Below are positions 46,601-57,165 of a DNA stretch of 64,000 bases, in pieces; the stretch's first letter is position 1, and every line of letters begins with the position of its first letter. This DNA is from Stenopsyche tienmushanensis (Eukaryota; Arthropoda; Insecta; Trichoptera; Stenopsychidae). The position numbers were made by a program, and so were the translations under genes. The DNA is taken from positions 124,001-188,000 of the forward strand of contig WACJ01000393.1 in assembly GCA_008973525.1 (NCBI GenBank). The letters are read 5' to 3'. The notes under the pieces were generated by a model, which saw nothing but the letters and a program-made list of their open reading frames with translations, was not told the DNA's origin and searched no databases.

Positions 46601-46756
46601 CGCATTCTGCACTCGTTATTACATATGACATAGAAGTTGTGTCGCACATGGTACCGAATGTGCTGGGTATGGCAAAAAGCATGAGGAGTAGATTAAATTT
46701 ACCAAAACCAGTAGCGGCAATGGCGTCTTCAAACTCCACCGGTCCATTTGAGGGCA
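43679..46756 (-). CDS. SV2-like major facilitator transporter B, 10 exons found, first exon missing
   Basis: Exons: 46756-46547, 46471-46309, 46224-46046, 45894-45710, 45131-44911, 44847-44700, 44348-44234, 44154-43995, 43925-43798, 43731-43679 (TGA). They encode 519 residues plus two bases of a codon shared with an upstream exon. Motifs as in A: FEDAIAATGFGKF, GYLTDTLGRRN, PESPRF, SGECTP before the intron, CTNI, FPTSLR and a short tail (IPKAKEGQI). The first exon found begins right after a CAG acceptor with phase identical to A and C, so a short N-terminal exon must exist. The next 60 bases upstream hold no candidate, and beyond that lies a nested transposon block (46815-48900). Either the exon lies beyond 48.9 kb or it has been lost. 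The central exon (45131-44911) carries an acidic/lysine-rich insert (ENAETEPKEKKEG) longer than in A. A piggyBac-like MITE sits in the intron at 45935-46010. Confidence 0.88.
45935..46010. mobile_element. piggyBac-like MITE in an intron of transporter B
   Basis: TTAA then CCTTAGATCACTAATC...AAGTGATCTAGG followed by ATTA (mutated TTAA). Shares the internal ATTAGTCTC(G/A)CA and CTACAG(A/G) pieces with the reverse strand of 37721-37819. Confidence 0.6.
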
Positions 46757-46814
46757 CTGAAACAAATTTTCTTGAGGATGAGGACGAAAAAGAACAATGA
46801 TGTGTCGAGCAATT

Positions 46815-46960
46815 GGGGTGTCATCTAAAAAGTAAGGTTATAAGGGCTCCCGAGGCATGATGCGTGTTTGTCGGCCATTTTGTTCAGTCATAGTAAATTC
46901 TTCCGATGGACTGTTCGTCACGCGCGCCCGCCACCCCAGTGCGAAATCCACGTGGTTATC
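46815..46960 (+). mobile_element. 5' end of a mariner element interrupted by a retrotransposon
   Basis: GGGGTGTCATCTAAAAAGTA and TTATAAGGGCTC, then CGGCCATTTTGTTCAGTCA and TAAATTCTTCCGATGG, matching 21322-21500. The transposase appears only at 48365, after the non-LTR block. Confidence 0.55.
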
Positions 46961-47029
46961 CGTTTATTGATTATTGGATATGGAATAGAATTTGTAAGCA
47001 AACGGCTGCGTTGTAAGACCCAAGTCAAA

Positions 47030-48330
47030 ATCTACTGAAGGATGGGCCATCGGCATGTAAAAAGGCTATAGCGCCCAAGCAGAAGACAGTCATTGGCGCA
47101 GCGATGACTGAAGCAGGAGTGGAGGAGATTGCATGCATAGTCAACGAGCCAATGCCAAGACGTACTGAGGGCGCATGACGAGCGCCGGTTTACTGGTGGA
47201 ATGACACAATTGCTGGACAACAACGTGAGTACATTGCCTAGCATTGCAGAACACAACGGCACCCTGACCGTGATGACCTGCGCCTTTCCTGCAGAGTAGC
47301 GAAGAAAGCAATCCGAAATGCTGGGAAGAAATGTGTGATTCTGTCTTTACAAAAGACCAAGAAACTTTACAAAAGTGTAAGGCGGAAATAGAAAATATAG
47401 AGTCCGTGATTGACACAGTTTCCCTGTCCAGAAACAATAACCGCAAGCGCAGTTTTTCATCATGACTACCAAGTCTGGCGGCCAACAAAGTTCCGGGACC
47501 GGATGGGTTCCCTAATAGAACTATCAGACAGGTTGCAGCTGTTGATCCAAACCTCCTTCTAACGGTATACAATACCTGCCCAGTGGAAGGCGTCTTTCCA
47601 ACTCCCTGAAAAAGGCAAAAGCTTGTGCTCATCCCCAAAGGGAGTAAGACACCTCCTAGACCGTCAGCATACAGACCGCCGTGCATACTGGATAGGCTGG
47701 GGAAACTGCTGGAGAGAATTAACCTGTAGCAACTCCAACAGCATATGGAGACAGGACTCTCCCCCCCCCTACAGTTTGGATTCCGCCCGGGTCAATCATA
47801 AGATAGTTAACGTCAAAGCCAGTGGATAGGCTCAACATGGCTAGGGTACAGCGCAAAAACGCGAGCACAGTGGCTGCTGCATACCGCATAGTGTCAGAAG
47901 ACGCTAATTGACCTGCTCGCTGAAACAGACTGTCCAAAAAGGAGCAACAAGAAGGTCTGCCAAAAAAGACACTATGGCGGCGTGGCAAAATCGATGGACA
48001 CACCGATTGATCACTGACCTGGAAGAGTGGAACAGAAGGGAAACCTACCTCCACAGAATAGCGAAAGGGACAAGTCAATTTGATTCCTTCATTGCTTAAT
48101 GATGCTAGAACATGGAATGCGTGGTGCAGGTACACAAAGTGCGTTATGCAGTAGAAGGAAAGAAGAGCCCAGGAGGGACACATCACTGCCACCCTAGTGC
48201 AATACTTACTAGTATCCGCGTGGCAGTAAAAGAGGAAGGGGGTTTCAGTGGGTAAAAGTCCCACACTACCACCAGAATGGTGGTATTTTTAGAAGATTTC
48301 CCCCCTTCGCAAACAAACAAAAAAAAACCT
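47030..48330 (+). pseudogene. Non-LTR retrotransposon reverse transcriptase, broken
   Basis: Plus strand, several frames: VYWWNDTIA, then VPGPDGFPNRTIRQVA, DPNLLLTVYNTC, QKLVLIPKG, PSAYRPP, LDRLGKLLERI and LQFGFRPGQS are the N-terminal and finger motifs of a Jockey/R1-type reverse transcriptase. The usually conserved Trp codon in the FPTPWK motif is TGA here. The YxDD region is missing. A C-terminal piece (WTHRLITDLEEWNRRE) follows. Dead copy. The long minus-strand frames here are antisense shadows. Confidence 0.75.
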
Positions 48331-48364
48331 TGGGTTCGACCGATCGTCTTGGCCGTGGGAAGGC

Positions 48365-48895
48365 CTGATGTTTGACTTTGCAGAACAATACCACCGCGAA
48401 TATCTATCGGAAGCTTGTGGAAGTTTATGGCAGTGATATGATGAGTCGACAACATGTCATGAAGTGGATCAGGTTTTTTAGAGAAAGCCGTACATTAACG
48501 ACGAGGCAAGGAATGGAAGACCATCAGTTATTTCTGACGAACTCGCGCAAAATATTGAAGTACAAGTGACCGTAACAAAAAATAACCGCCGCATGATGCT
48601 TAAAACCTTCAGGAAGAATTCCCTGATATTTCTTGAAGTCTCCTCTGAAATGTTGTGTCGGAAAAACTCGACTATAAGAAGTTTTATGCGAGATGGATGA
48701 CCAGAATGCTTACAGCCGAGCACCGTCAGATTTTTTTCTGGACTCTATCGTGATCGGAGATAAAATGTGACACTACACCCCAGAATCCAAAAAGAGCAGT
48801 TGTTGGAGGTGTATGACACTGGGATACAAAAACTGGTGCCCCGACTACAGAAATGTCTCGATTTTGATGGCGATCGCGTTGAAAAATAGTTTAAT
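48365..48895 (+). pseudogene. Mariner transposase, broken and internally deleted
   Basis: Begins NNTTANIYRKLVEVYG, MMSRQHVMKWIRFFRESRT, NGRPS-like sequence in a shifted frame, then a C-terminus VYDTGIQKLVPRLQKCLDF and DGDRVEK followed by a stop at about 48888. The middle including most of the catalytic region is reduced to a short YTPE-like piece. Confidence 0.75.
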
Positions 48896-48899
48896 ATTT

Positions 48900-50640
48900 A
48901 ATATTTAGTCTCGTATAAATCTAAATATCAGAAAAATATAATAAATGATGTTAGAAGAAGAGTTTCGCTTACGTTTTGAAGAGTTGTAGTCCGATGGATA
49001 TATACATTTTTTTAACCAGGTTTTGATCTTGCATTCTTTGGCTAGCACTTTGTTCGTGTCACTTCCGTCCATCTTTATCTGTTCGGTAATGTTTTAAGAA
49101 CAATGTTGAATTACAATGGATTTCTGTCCCATGCTGCGTCGGCTGAGGGAAGAGATCGAATGTTTCTTCGTCCAGTTTCCATATCTGGATGCGACCATGC
49201 AAGAATATAACAATGGACCATACCGTAAAAATAATTACAATAGTCTTCTTCGTTGATTGCTCGTTTTCTTATCTGTGTTATCTACGAAGTTGAGGAAAAT
49301 TTGTTAAATGCGAAGATAAAGCAAGAAGACGTATGCACATAGTTCGTTATTAAAATGAGTTGCATAATTGGTCTTAGTTTCCAGAACAGAGACAATAGCA
49401 AAGTTAAACTTCCGCGATTTAACCCTTTGATGAGTATGAACTCACATGTTGAATGCGCACTCGAGTGATCCAGAGAGAGTATGCACGCATACGTTGCGGG
49501 AAGCGCTCCATTGTTCCTAATAGAATATTATTTATTCAAATTATGATGTCATTGGCGATCTGTTTTATTTATTTATCACGTTTCAATTGAATTTCCAATG
49601 AAGTTTCATGAACATTAAGAATCAATAAAAAAACTCACTAATCAAAGGGCTAACAGAAGATTGAAACGAAGCAATACTATCTATCCAGCTCGATGGAAAT
49701 CTTGCGAAGAAATTATTAAAGCACTTTAATGAGACCACAATTCTAGTGAATCCAAAATATTGGCCATGCTGACGTAGAATTATATCTCGAATAATGCCAA
49801 TCATCGCAAACGGGTCATTGCAGGGTTATCATAGCTAAATATTGTGACGTTAGTGTCAAGGATGTTTCGATCATTTATTTTATAATTAATAACGTGTGAT
49901 AATCATTAATGTATTTAAAACTTTGTGAGCCATGTTTCAATAAAAAAAATCAATCTTCTTGAACTATTTGTGGCTTAACTCTTTCAGTGCCGACTGAAAA
50001 AATTGTACCACCCTTTCAGTGTAATTTATAAGGCAAAACCCGCTTGAGTTTCACCATAGTAGCAGAAAAGCATAGGAGATTTTGGAGAGAGGAGGTAATA
50101 GATAATGTAGAAAACTATTTTGTATAAGAAAAATTTAATAAGGTATAAAGGGTTTATTCTTGTCTAGAGGCACAAATTTAAGGCGTTTTATTCATTTTCA
50201 ATAAAAAAAGAAACAAAACATATTTTTAATTTGCTTTTTTTACTAGATAACTATTAACATTTTCAGAATATACAAAAAAAATAATAAATAAATTAAAATT
50301 GAAAAACATTAAGGTAAAGTGTAAGGAGTAAAAAAAGATGTGTCCTGGCTGATACAATTTCAACCCTTCTAATATCTAAAATAAAAATGATTCTTAATTA
50401 GTAAAGATTAAAAAAAAAGCATTTTTGATCTTATTTTTTCAGTTTTTTTTAATAGTTAAAATTAAATGTTGACATAAATCTGGCAGGTTATATAAAAAAA
50501 GGTTCGTATCAAATCTGAAGTAAATCAGTTGATCAGTTGAAAAAAGTAGTTTCCAGGAAAAACGTGTTAAAATATTTCATTCTGGTAGGAACCGGCTTAG
50601 TTTCCGCGTCAATAAAATACCAAATAATAATAATTCGTTG
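48900..50640. other. Gene-free AT-rich stretch
   Basis: No recognisable gene or transposon. The missing first exon of transporter B could lie here or further right, but no MKHP-like exon with a phase-1 donor was spotted. Confidence 0.3.
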
Positions 50641-50790
50641 ATTTCTACGAGCCACGGAATAGAGCTCGTCTCCAGACAAATAAATCCAACGGTGTCAGGT
50701 CTGGAGACTGTGCGAGCCGCGGAATAGGGGACGCCTCCAGGCAAAGAAATCCAATGGTGTCAGGTCTGTAGACTAAGGCCGCTAAAATAA
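50640..50790 (-). pseudogene. Transposase fragment with a tandem duplication
   Basis: Two 65-bp units (starting GAGCCACGG at 50649 and GAGCCGCGG at 50714) each read on the minus strand as the SPDLTPLD(L/F)-type box preceding the third catalytic residue of IS630/mariner-like transposases. The duplication is unusual; no other part of the transposase adjoins. Confidence 0.6.
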
Positions 50791-51056
50791 TAAATTTACC
50801 CGACAGAGGTGCCCACTTTGATACCCATTAAAGGCTTAAATACGAAATATTTCCAGCTTGAATACCATGCGCACAGCTTACAGCGTGCCTATCTGAAATG
50901 ATTTGATACCTTATTGTTACTGGAAACAATACTTTACTGATGATTTTGCACTTACGACCTTAATACATGCATATCTATATATTTTTGATAAATGACTGTC
51001 TGTATGTATCCGGATGGGTTTTAGACTCCACGATGCCTTACCCATAAAACCCGGTT

Positions 51057-51073
51057 GGGGGGGGGGGGGGGGG
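51057..51073 (+). repeat. Run of 17 guanines
   Basis: Uninterrupted G tract inside a repeat shared with 13560-13640, where the equivalent spot reads CCAGGGGGTGG. Confidence 0.9.
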
Positions 51074-51633
51074 TATATAGCCCCCTGGGGTAATGATGAA
51101 CCCCTTCTTTGCAACGCATATCGGGTACTCGCTAGTATTACATAATTGAAACAACATTTTCGGGATTTCTTAAAATTCATAAATGTACGTACATATTTTA
51201 GGGAACCCCTGCAATTATTTGTCATGAATGGAAAATGCTGGTTTTAGTGTGCGGATAACCGAATAATCTATTTAAGGATATTTTTATTATGTTTCTACGA
51301 AATGACTTTCGTCTTAACTAATTTAATACTGTTGCTATCAGATGAAACTATAAGTTTATTATCGCATGATATTCTTCTAAAAATATTTGTGTGCTTAGTA
51401 TTTTGAACACAAACAAAATCATTGTTTGAACAGTTCTTAGCTCATGATAATTTCTTTGATAAGCCATTTTATGAAAATACTTCTTAAATTAGACAATATA
51501 TTATATTTATACAAATATAAAGTATCCACATTCATGAGTATTGGTTTTGGAAAAGAATACTGTGATTATTTTAGGGAAAAATCTTATTATATTTTTTAAT
51601 TATCAGCCAAATTAGCAGAATTAGTTCTACTAG

Positions 51634-51765
51634 GATAATCTAGAAAGTAAGGTTACAAAGGTTTATAAGATTTTTTTTCGAAATTGGTGCAACTGGCGTG
51701 TAGGGAAGATCTTAATGGTCAGTTTGTTTGGTCCCGCATCACAGGCAGGGTAGCAAATAGGCTGG
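51634..51765 (+). repeat. Mariner-like terminal sequence, copy 2
   Basis: GGATAATCTAGAAAGTAAGG then TTACAAAGG and CAGTTTGTTTGGTCCCGC; truncated afterwards. Confidence 0.5.
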
Positions 51766-52029
51766 CAATATAGCAAGTAGGCTAACTACACATATTTAAT
51801 CATATATTATACAAGACCTATTTAATTATATATTACTCGAATGATATCGCCTCTCCTAACCTCCCATAAGGCAGTTTGTCAAAACAGGGGCGGAATGTCA
51901 AAAGGGCGGCAAATTGTCAAAAAGTAAAATCCCGACGAAGCGTTGACTTAATAAGTACGCAATGACGATTGTTTAACATTATATTGATAACCTTCGATAC
52001 CTGCCTCACTTCGACTTCTATCACCGAAC

Positions 52030-52115
52030 GAATGAAGTCTTAACGTGTTCCGTCATTCAATGCAGCCGACTCGTTGGTCGGGACCATCGTCTACGGACGG
52101 CGCAGAGGGAATGCG
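52030..52115. repeat. Dispersed repeat, partner of 430-520
   Basis: Same ordered blocks as 430-520 (TTAACGTGTTC, CATTCA, GCCGACTCGTTG, GGGACCATCG). Confidence 0.5.
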
Positions 52116-52559
52116 CCTAGAGAAATGGCTGAAGATTTAATACATTTTTTTAAATGGACAAAATTTTGATAAAAATAGGTGATATTTATTAAGATAATTA
52201 AATACAAATAACCTTATATTTATAATAAATACATATAAGAAATATCCACAAATATATTTTCCGCTTATAAATATTTTTTTTAATATATTATAATTTGTTT
52301 ATTTAAAAAAATATATTTTTGTCATGGAATGATTTATGACAATTATAGAAGCTCATCAAGCTGGAGTATTTGCCGTAAATCATAGAATCTTATCTTCCAA
52401 TTCAATATAATATGTAAGTAAGTATAATCAATGTAATAAGGCCTTTTGGTAAATATTTCAGATATGGTTAAATCCTATTGTATTAACCATTTGTTCCATA
52501 TTGGATTGAACTCCAATCCCGGTAAAGATTTGCGAAGCAATAAATCCACGTTTATACTT

Positions 52560-55500
52560 TTATTCCAATTTTTTTAATGTAGTCTTTGGCAAAACGAAAC
52601 ATAACCAGCATCCATCTGAAATACAAAAAAATAGCTTTGAGGCATCAATAATAATGATTCCGCTGTTGATGAATGGGTCAAGTTGGAAAACATGCAGTAC
52701 GCGCTCTCGACAGTACAGAGTGCAGTGTAGTCTGCGCAGATTTAATTCGCCAAATTAACAGCGACATCTTCTGTCTCACTTTAGGCGCAATGTGTCAATT
52801 TAACAACGTTATTGTGTCTGAAGGAACGACACTGATCGCTTTTTGCGTATGCACCGTTATCGGTTCGGTAGTAACGCGCAGGAGGTAGGAGTCATGAGGA
52901 GTCGTTGGATAGCCTTGACTGCGGGAGGAAATCCTTCCCGCGGCCATATATATTTTTCTCGAGTGATTAATAAAGATCTAAAACGAAAGACTTTCTATTC
53001 GACGCCAGTCCACCTCCATTCCATCCGCCCGGCTACATAACGGCTCGAAAGAAGAACGAACCCGCGAATACCTCAGCTTCATCATCGTATCGCTTCAGAT
53101 ATATAGAAAGAATACTCACTAAGCATTAAAGCTGATATAAAAATGAAAGGCGCTATGCATCCAATGTTCAATAAAGATGAAAATGTCAATCCTCCAACTA
53201 TTGAACCCAGACGACCCATCATGAAAAACAAGGCTACTGCCATAGCTCTGAAAAAAAAGCAAAACAGTTGCATACATTGATTAACCACAAGGAATAAGTA
53301 ATGACCAAGAATTACCTCAATGACGTTGGAAACAAATCAACAGCAATGCAGGATATAGCAGTACCAGTAAAGGTTGATGCTGAGACGAATATGGTAAAAA
53401 GCGAAACTATCTCAGTCCAGGTGGAAGACCAATATAGGGAAATGCAGGTTACAGCATTGATCAATAAGCTGAGTGCACTAATTTTTCGCTTCCCGATTAT
53501 GTTGATGAAATATGCTCCCAGAGGATAAACAATGAGCGTTCCTGCCCCAATTATAATACTGTTGATGTATGTGTCACTTCCAGTCTCCATCTAAAATGAA
53601 CTTAATCAAAAACCTTTCAAGGGCTTGAACCAGGGTTTTGAACCGCTATTCCTATCGTTCCGGTTCGAAGCCCTGCTTTCAACAAGAGCAGCTTGAAGAC
53701 TTCCTTCTTACCACGACGCAATCAGTAAAGCTATAGTTGATTTCTGCAGCTACTAGTGTTTTGTTTGAGACGTGCGTGGATATTATTTCACATAGTGATG
53801 CTGTCTCCGTATTTCTCGAGTTGTAATCCTCAATGATGGTGGCCATTTGAGGAAACCACAAGCGAAGAGTATTGCCACTGTAACAAAAGTGTGTTTGTAT
53901 GCATCCTTAGATAGAAAGACTTGAAAATTTAGGCGCTAATTACCCCATCATTGCTCCAAAATTGATGAGGCAGATGACAAATATGTGCAGAAGATGTGGA
54001 CTACGACACAGTGGACGAAACTGTGAGAATCCTTTTCGGAGTGCTTCCAAGCCACGTGGAGCTATTTGTCCCTCACCAAGTTCCATTACCAGTGATTTTA
54101 CCTTTAATTAAAAATATTTATTTATTAACTGTGTATTGACAACATTTTATGTATCGACACGAAGCCACCATTTTAAATGCATTGATGTCTTTGAGGAGTT
54201 CTTCGAAAACAAAACAATGAGCCTTGCATGAGAGAAATCATATTCTTTCCATTCACAGGCTGTGTTCGAAGAAAAGGCTCGTCATTGAAGTCTCGCAGTT
54301 GGATTTAGTCTTCTTCCATTCTGTAGCATTTTCTCTCCAATCTAATAATTAGATAGACCGCGTGGTCAATCTTTACAGAAGTTGAACAGAAATAGAACAC
54401 TGAGTGGGTTCCCGATGAGGGGTTGAAGTTCATAAATGACGAGTTGAAGCTTTGAATAAGTCAAGCGGGTCAAACTTTTTGTCCGCCGCCGGACTTATCT
54501 CACTTCTGACACCATTGTAACGTAGACCCCTTAGCCGAACCTCTGCTCTCATGATGTTGGCGAGAAATTTGCGTTGAGGATACCATCACCAACCGGAGGG
54601 GATGGGAGTGTAGCTCGTTAAAAAGATAACTGAGATTTTCAGAACACAATAAGATTTAATCGATTTCAACATACCGGATACATATCAGGAGAGTTTCTTG
54701 TGTTCATCGAGTATATAGTTTGGAACACTTTCAGAGCTTCTTCATTTCTTCCCCTCGACATTAAGAATTTAGGACTCTCTGGCAAAAAAGCTATGAGGAT
54801 TCCACTCATCATAGGAGGAATAGTAAATAAAGCCAGGAATATATGCCAGGAATGTAAACCTAAAATAATCATATATTATATTAATTTAATCTGCTTTGAT
54901 TGATTGAGCTGTATTTAATAAAATTATTGTATTACGATATGTTTCTCCAAAAAGTGGAATATCCCACTGATTTGGAATAATGCTCCATGCGATCAGAGAA
55001 AGATTGATATTAGCCAAACCGTAAAATATACCACTATAGATCAAAATCTTAGATCGTATCGGTGCAGCATGAAGCTCAGATAAATAAGATACGAGCACAG
55101 CAAATGGCCCATTGAATCTGAAACCAGATTGGAGTAATTAACATGTATGCTATTTATTATGGCCTCATAAAATCAATTTGAAGCTCACATGAATCCAGTT
55201 AAAAACTTGAACAAGACCAACATCCAATACTCCTGACTGAATGACGATATAAATTCGCTGAGTGCAAGGCACAGATATCCCCAAACCATGATTTTTTTGC
55301 GACCCAAGGTATCTGAAAGGAATCCCCAAATCATGGCGGAGCATAACATACCTGAAATGATATATATTTAAAGAAAAAAGCTTCAGTAAATTGGACACTT
55401 CAGAAGACAATGACTCACCGCAATAGGGGATGATGGTGAGAGTTCCCATTTGAGTCATGCTCAATTCTAGGTCACATTCTGCACTTGTGGTGACGTAGGA

Positions 55501-55799
55501 CAAAATCGACGTAACGTAAGTCGCCGTCATGAATCCAGGAAGCGAGCACAGCAGCACAATTATGTTGAACTTTCCAAAACCAGACGCCGATATTGCTTCT
55601 TCAAAATCGCAGACCTTAATACTATCTGAAATATTCATTTCTTATATCTGGACAAAATTATCGATCTGATAATAAAATAGCAGCCTTTAAGCTCACCCTC
55701 TTTCTTCTTGGATCCATTCTGGTGATGTTCAACCTTCACCGCTTGCAAATCGGAATTCAATAATTTGATTAATTTGCATATCCTTGGATTATCGATCAT
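52560..55799 (-). CDS. SV2-like major facilitator transporter C, complete, 10 exons, 540 aa
   Basis: Exons: 55799-55697, 55625-55419, 55351-55189, 55117-54936, 54859-54675, 54101-53944, 53877-53712, 53590-53316, 53247-53120, 52615-52560 (TAA), total 1623 nt in frame. The start chosen is the ATG at 55799, giving a lysine-rich N-terminus (MIDNPRICKLIKLLN...) joined to DSIKVCDFEEAISASGFGKF. Other motifs: GFLSDTLGRKK, PESPKF, FPTSLR and a tail with LPKT. Same fold and probable role as A. The 275-nt exon 53590-53316 equals the 115-nt and 160-nt exons of A and B joined, so one intron is cleanly absent. Two weak points: the donor after 54936 (GTAATA) is poor though the frame works, and the last exon is separated by a roughly 500-bp intron carrying an LTR-like repeat. 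Confidence 0.87.
52730..53010 (+). repeat. LTR-like repeat inside the last intron of transporter C
   Basis: Partner of 11820-12110 (see that entry). It sits between the last two coding exons of transporter C, on the opposite strand, and enlarges that intron to about 500 bp while the other introns in C are mostly 60-160 bp. Confidence 0.5.
54274..54320 (+). repeat. Short repeat, partner of 62033-62080
   Basis: GGCTCGTCATTGAAGTCTCG then CAGTTGGATTTAG; at 62033 GGTTCGTCATTAAAGTCTCG then CAGTTGAGTTT. Both copies lie in introns of SV2-like genes (C and D). Probably a transposon end. Confidence 0.45.
54501..54514 (-). other. LTR-retrotransposon primer binding site, copy 2
   Basis: The same 14-mer, followed on the right by TTGTAACGTAG. 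It lies in an intron of transporter C, in the same orientation as the gene. Confidence 0.5.
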
Positions 55800-56165
55800 T
55801 TCAGAAATGTGATTGACGTGATATCAAAATTGAATCTCACTAATAAAAAATTACACAGTCCCACAATATATTTTGTTGCACATTTTCAATAAGATTCAGC
55901 AGAAACTGAAGGATTTCATTGCCTTCTTAAGCCTTTATATAGAACAAACAACGATATCTAGCTACTGTCTATTTAAACAAATAAACAACGCTTGAACAAA
56001 TACATATCACATAAATCAGCAGGTGACGGAGTTCAATGTCGGTGGGAACGCTCCGGATTTAAATTTAAAAAATGTTAAAAATACTCGAAATAATAATAAT
56101 TTTTGTTTTTTGCTGTGCCACCCCTGGTGTAGACCATGTTTTGTGGACATGTCTGAGCATGGCGT

Positions 56166-56245
56166 CCGATTTCAAGTCGCTCATTCGTCGTATCAGCGAT
56201 CCGAAAGGCGGACCAGTTGAGCACACAGACTTTGTGGCCTCTTTT
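56166..56245 (-). repeat. Palindromic-core dispersed repeat, copy 8
   Basis: Minus orientation: CATTCGTCGTATCAGCG, core CGATCCGAAAGGCGGACC, then CACACAGACTTTGTGGCC. The only copy right of the Dad gene. Confidence 0.6.
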
Positions 56246-57084
56246 ATAGGTTTTAGCGGTATTTTTGGTGATAAATGCATACCCGGGGCCTTATATGAGC
56301 TGTAGAATCACAGAAGCCCTTCCAGAAGCTAATTCACATAGGTGGTTTGCGCCAATAAAAGAAAAGCAATAATTTGTTCGACTTGGTAACTCGTATAGCC
56401 TCGTTTAAACCCTGCCACCCAATATTTTCACTGTTGTAAACAAAGAAGCAGATTCCCCCAGAATATATCATTAAATACGCTTTCAGACTCTATATACGAC
56501 GCTTCGATTTAGTGGACAATTAGTGGACATGGAGACCACAACTATGTAGAAATTTAATCAGACACATTATGAACATATACTTTAATCTAAATACACGAGT
56601 AGAAGGCCATCTTCATTAATAACTGCAGCCTAAATCATGATCCGGGTATATTCCCCATGTTGAAGAGTCACTCACTGCTTCAAATGATCGATAGACTCCT
56701 TCTACAATCAAACAGTTAAAGTAAAAAAAAACACATAGATTCGCTCTAAGATTTTCGATTTAAAAAAGCCCAAAGAAAGAAATCTAAAGGCGTTAAATTT
56801 CATGCCCTCAAAATCCAGTTTTGAAAGACTAAAATCCGCACCAAGCAGTGACTTTCTTGGATTGTTATGGTTCCAAATCTGCCAATTTTGATGTTCACAC
56901 AACTGTTCATCCAAAAAAATTGGATTCATCGCCAAAGATGTTTTTTTTTGGCAAAATGTTTCTCGAATGGAATATTGATTTTAAAAAAAAAATTTGATAA
57001 TTTCCATATGTTGTTCAACGCTATAAATTTCTGCAATAATTTCTCATATACTATTGAATTTTTATTTAAATCGGAGAAGGATTC

Positions 57085-57165
57085 GCTTTGAAATTACAGA
57101 CCGGAGGGAAAATCGCATCTTCCTGCGGCCAAGACTATCGGTCGACTCTGTTTTCTTCTTTCTAA
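57085..57165 (+). repeat. Repeat shared with 60395-60445
   Basis: GCATCTTCCTGCGGCCAAGA and CTATCGGTCGACTCT here; GCATGTCTTCCCGCGGCCAA and GATTATCTGTCGATGCTCTT there. Family unknown. Confidence 0.4.

Noticed and set aside
46305..46757. Start of transporter B taken at a GTG at 46757
   Set aside because: The GTG overlaps a CAG splice acceptor and the phase matches the second exon of A and C, so it is an internal exon border and not a translation start.
47141..48264. Two 181-codon minus-strand frames as genes
   Set aside because: They are antisense to clear reverse-transcriptase motifs on the plus strand.
55165..55638. ATG at 55638 as the start of transporter C
   Set aside because: It lies before a TTTCAG acceptor; an upstream exon (55799-55697) with correct phase and donor gives a better N-terminus.
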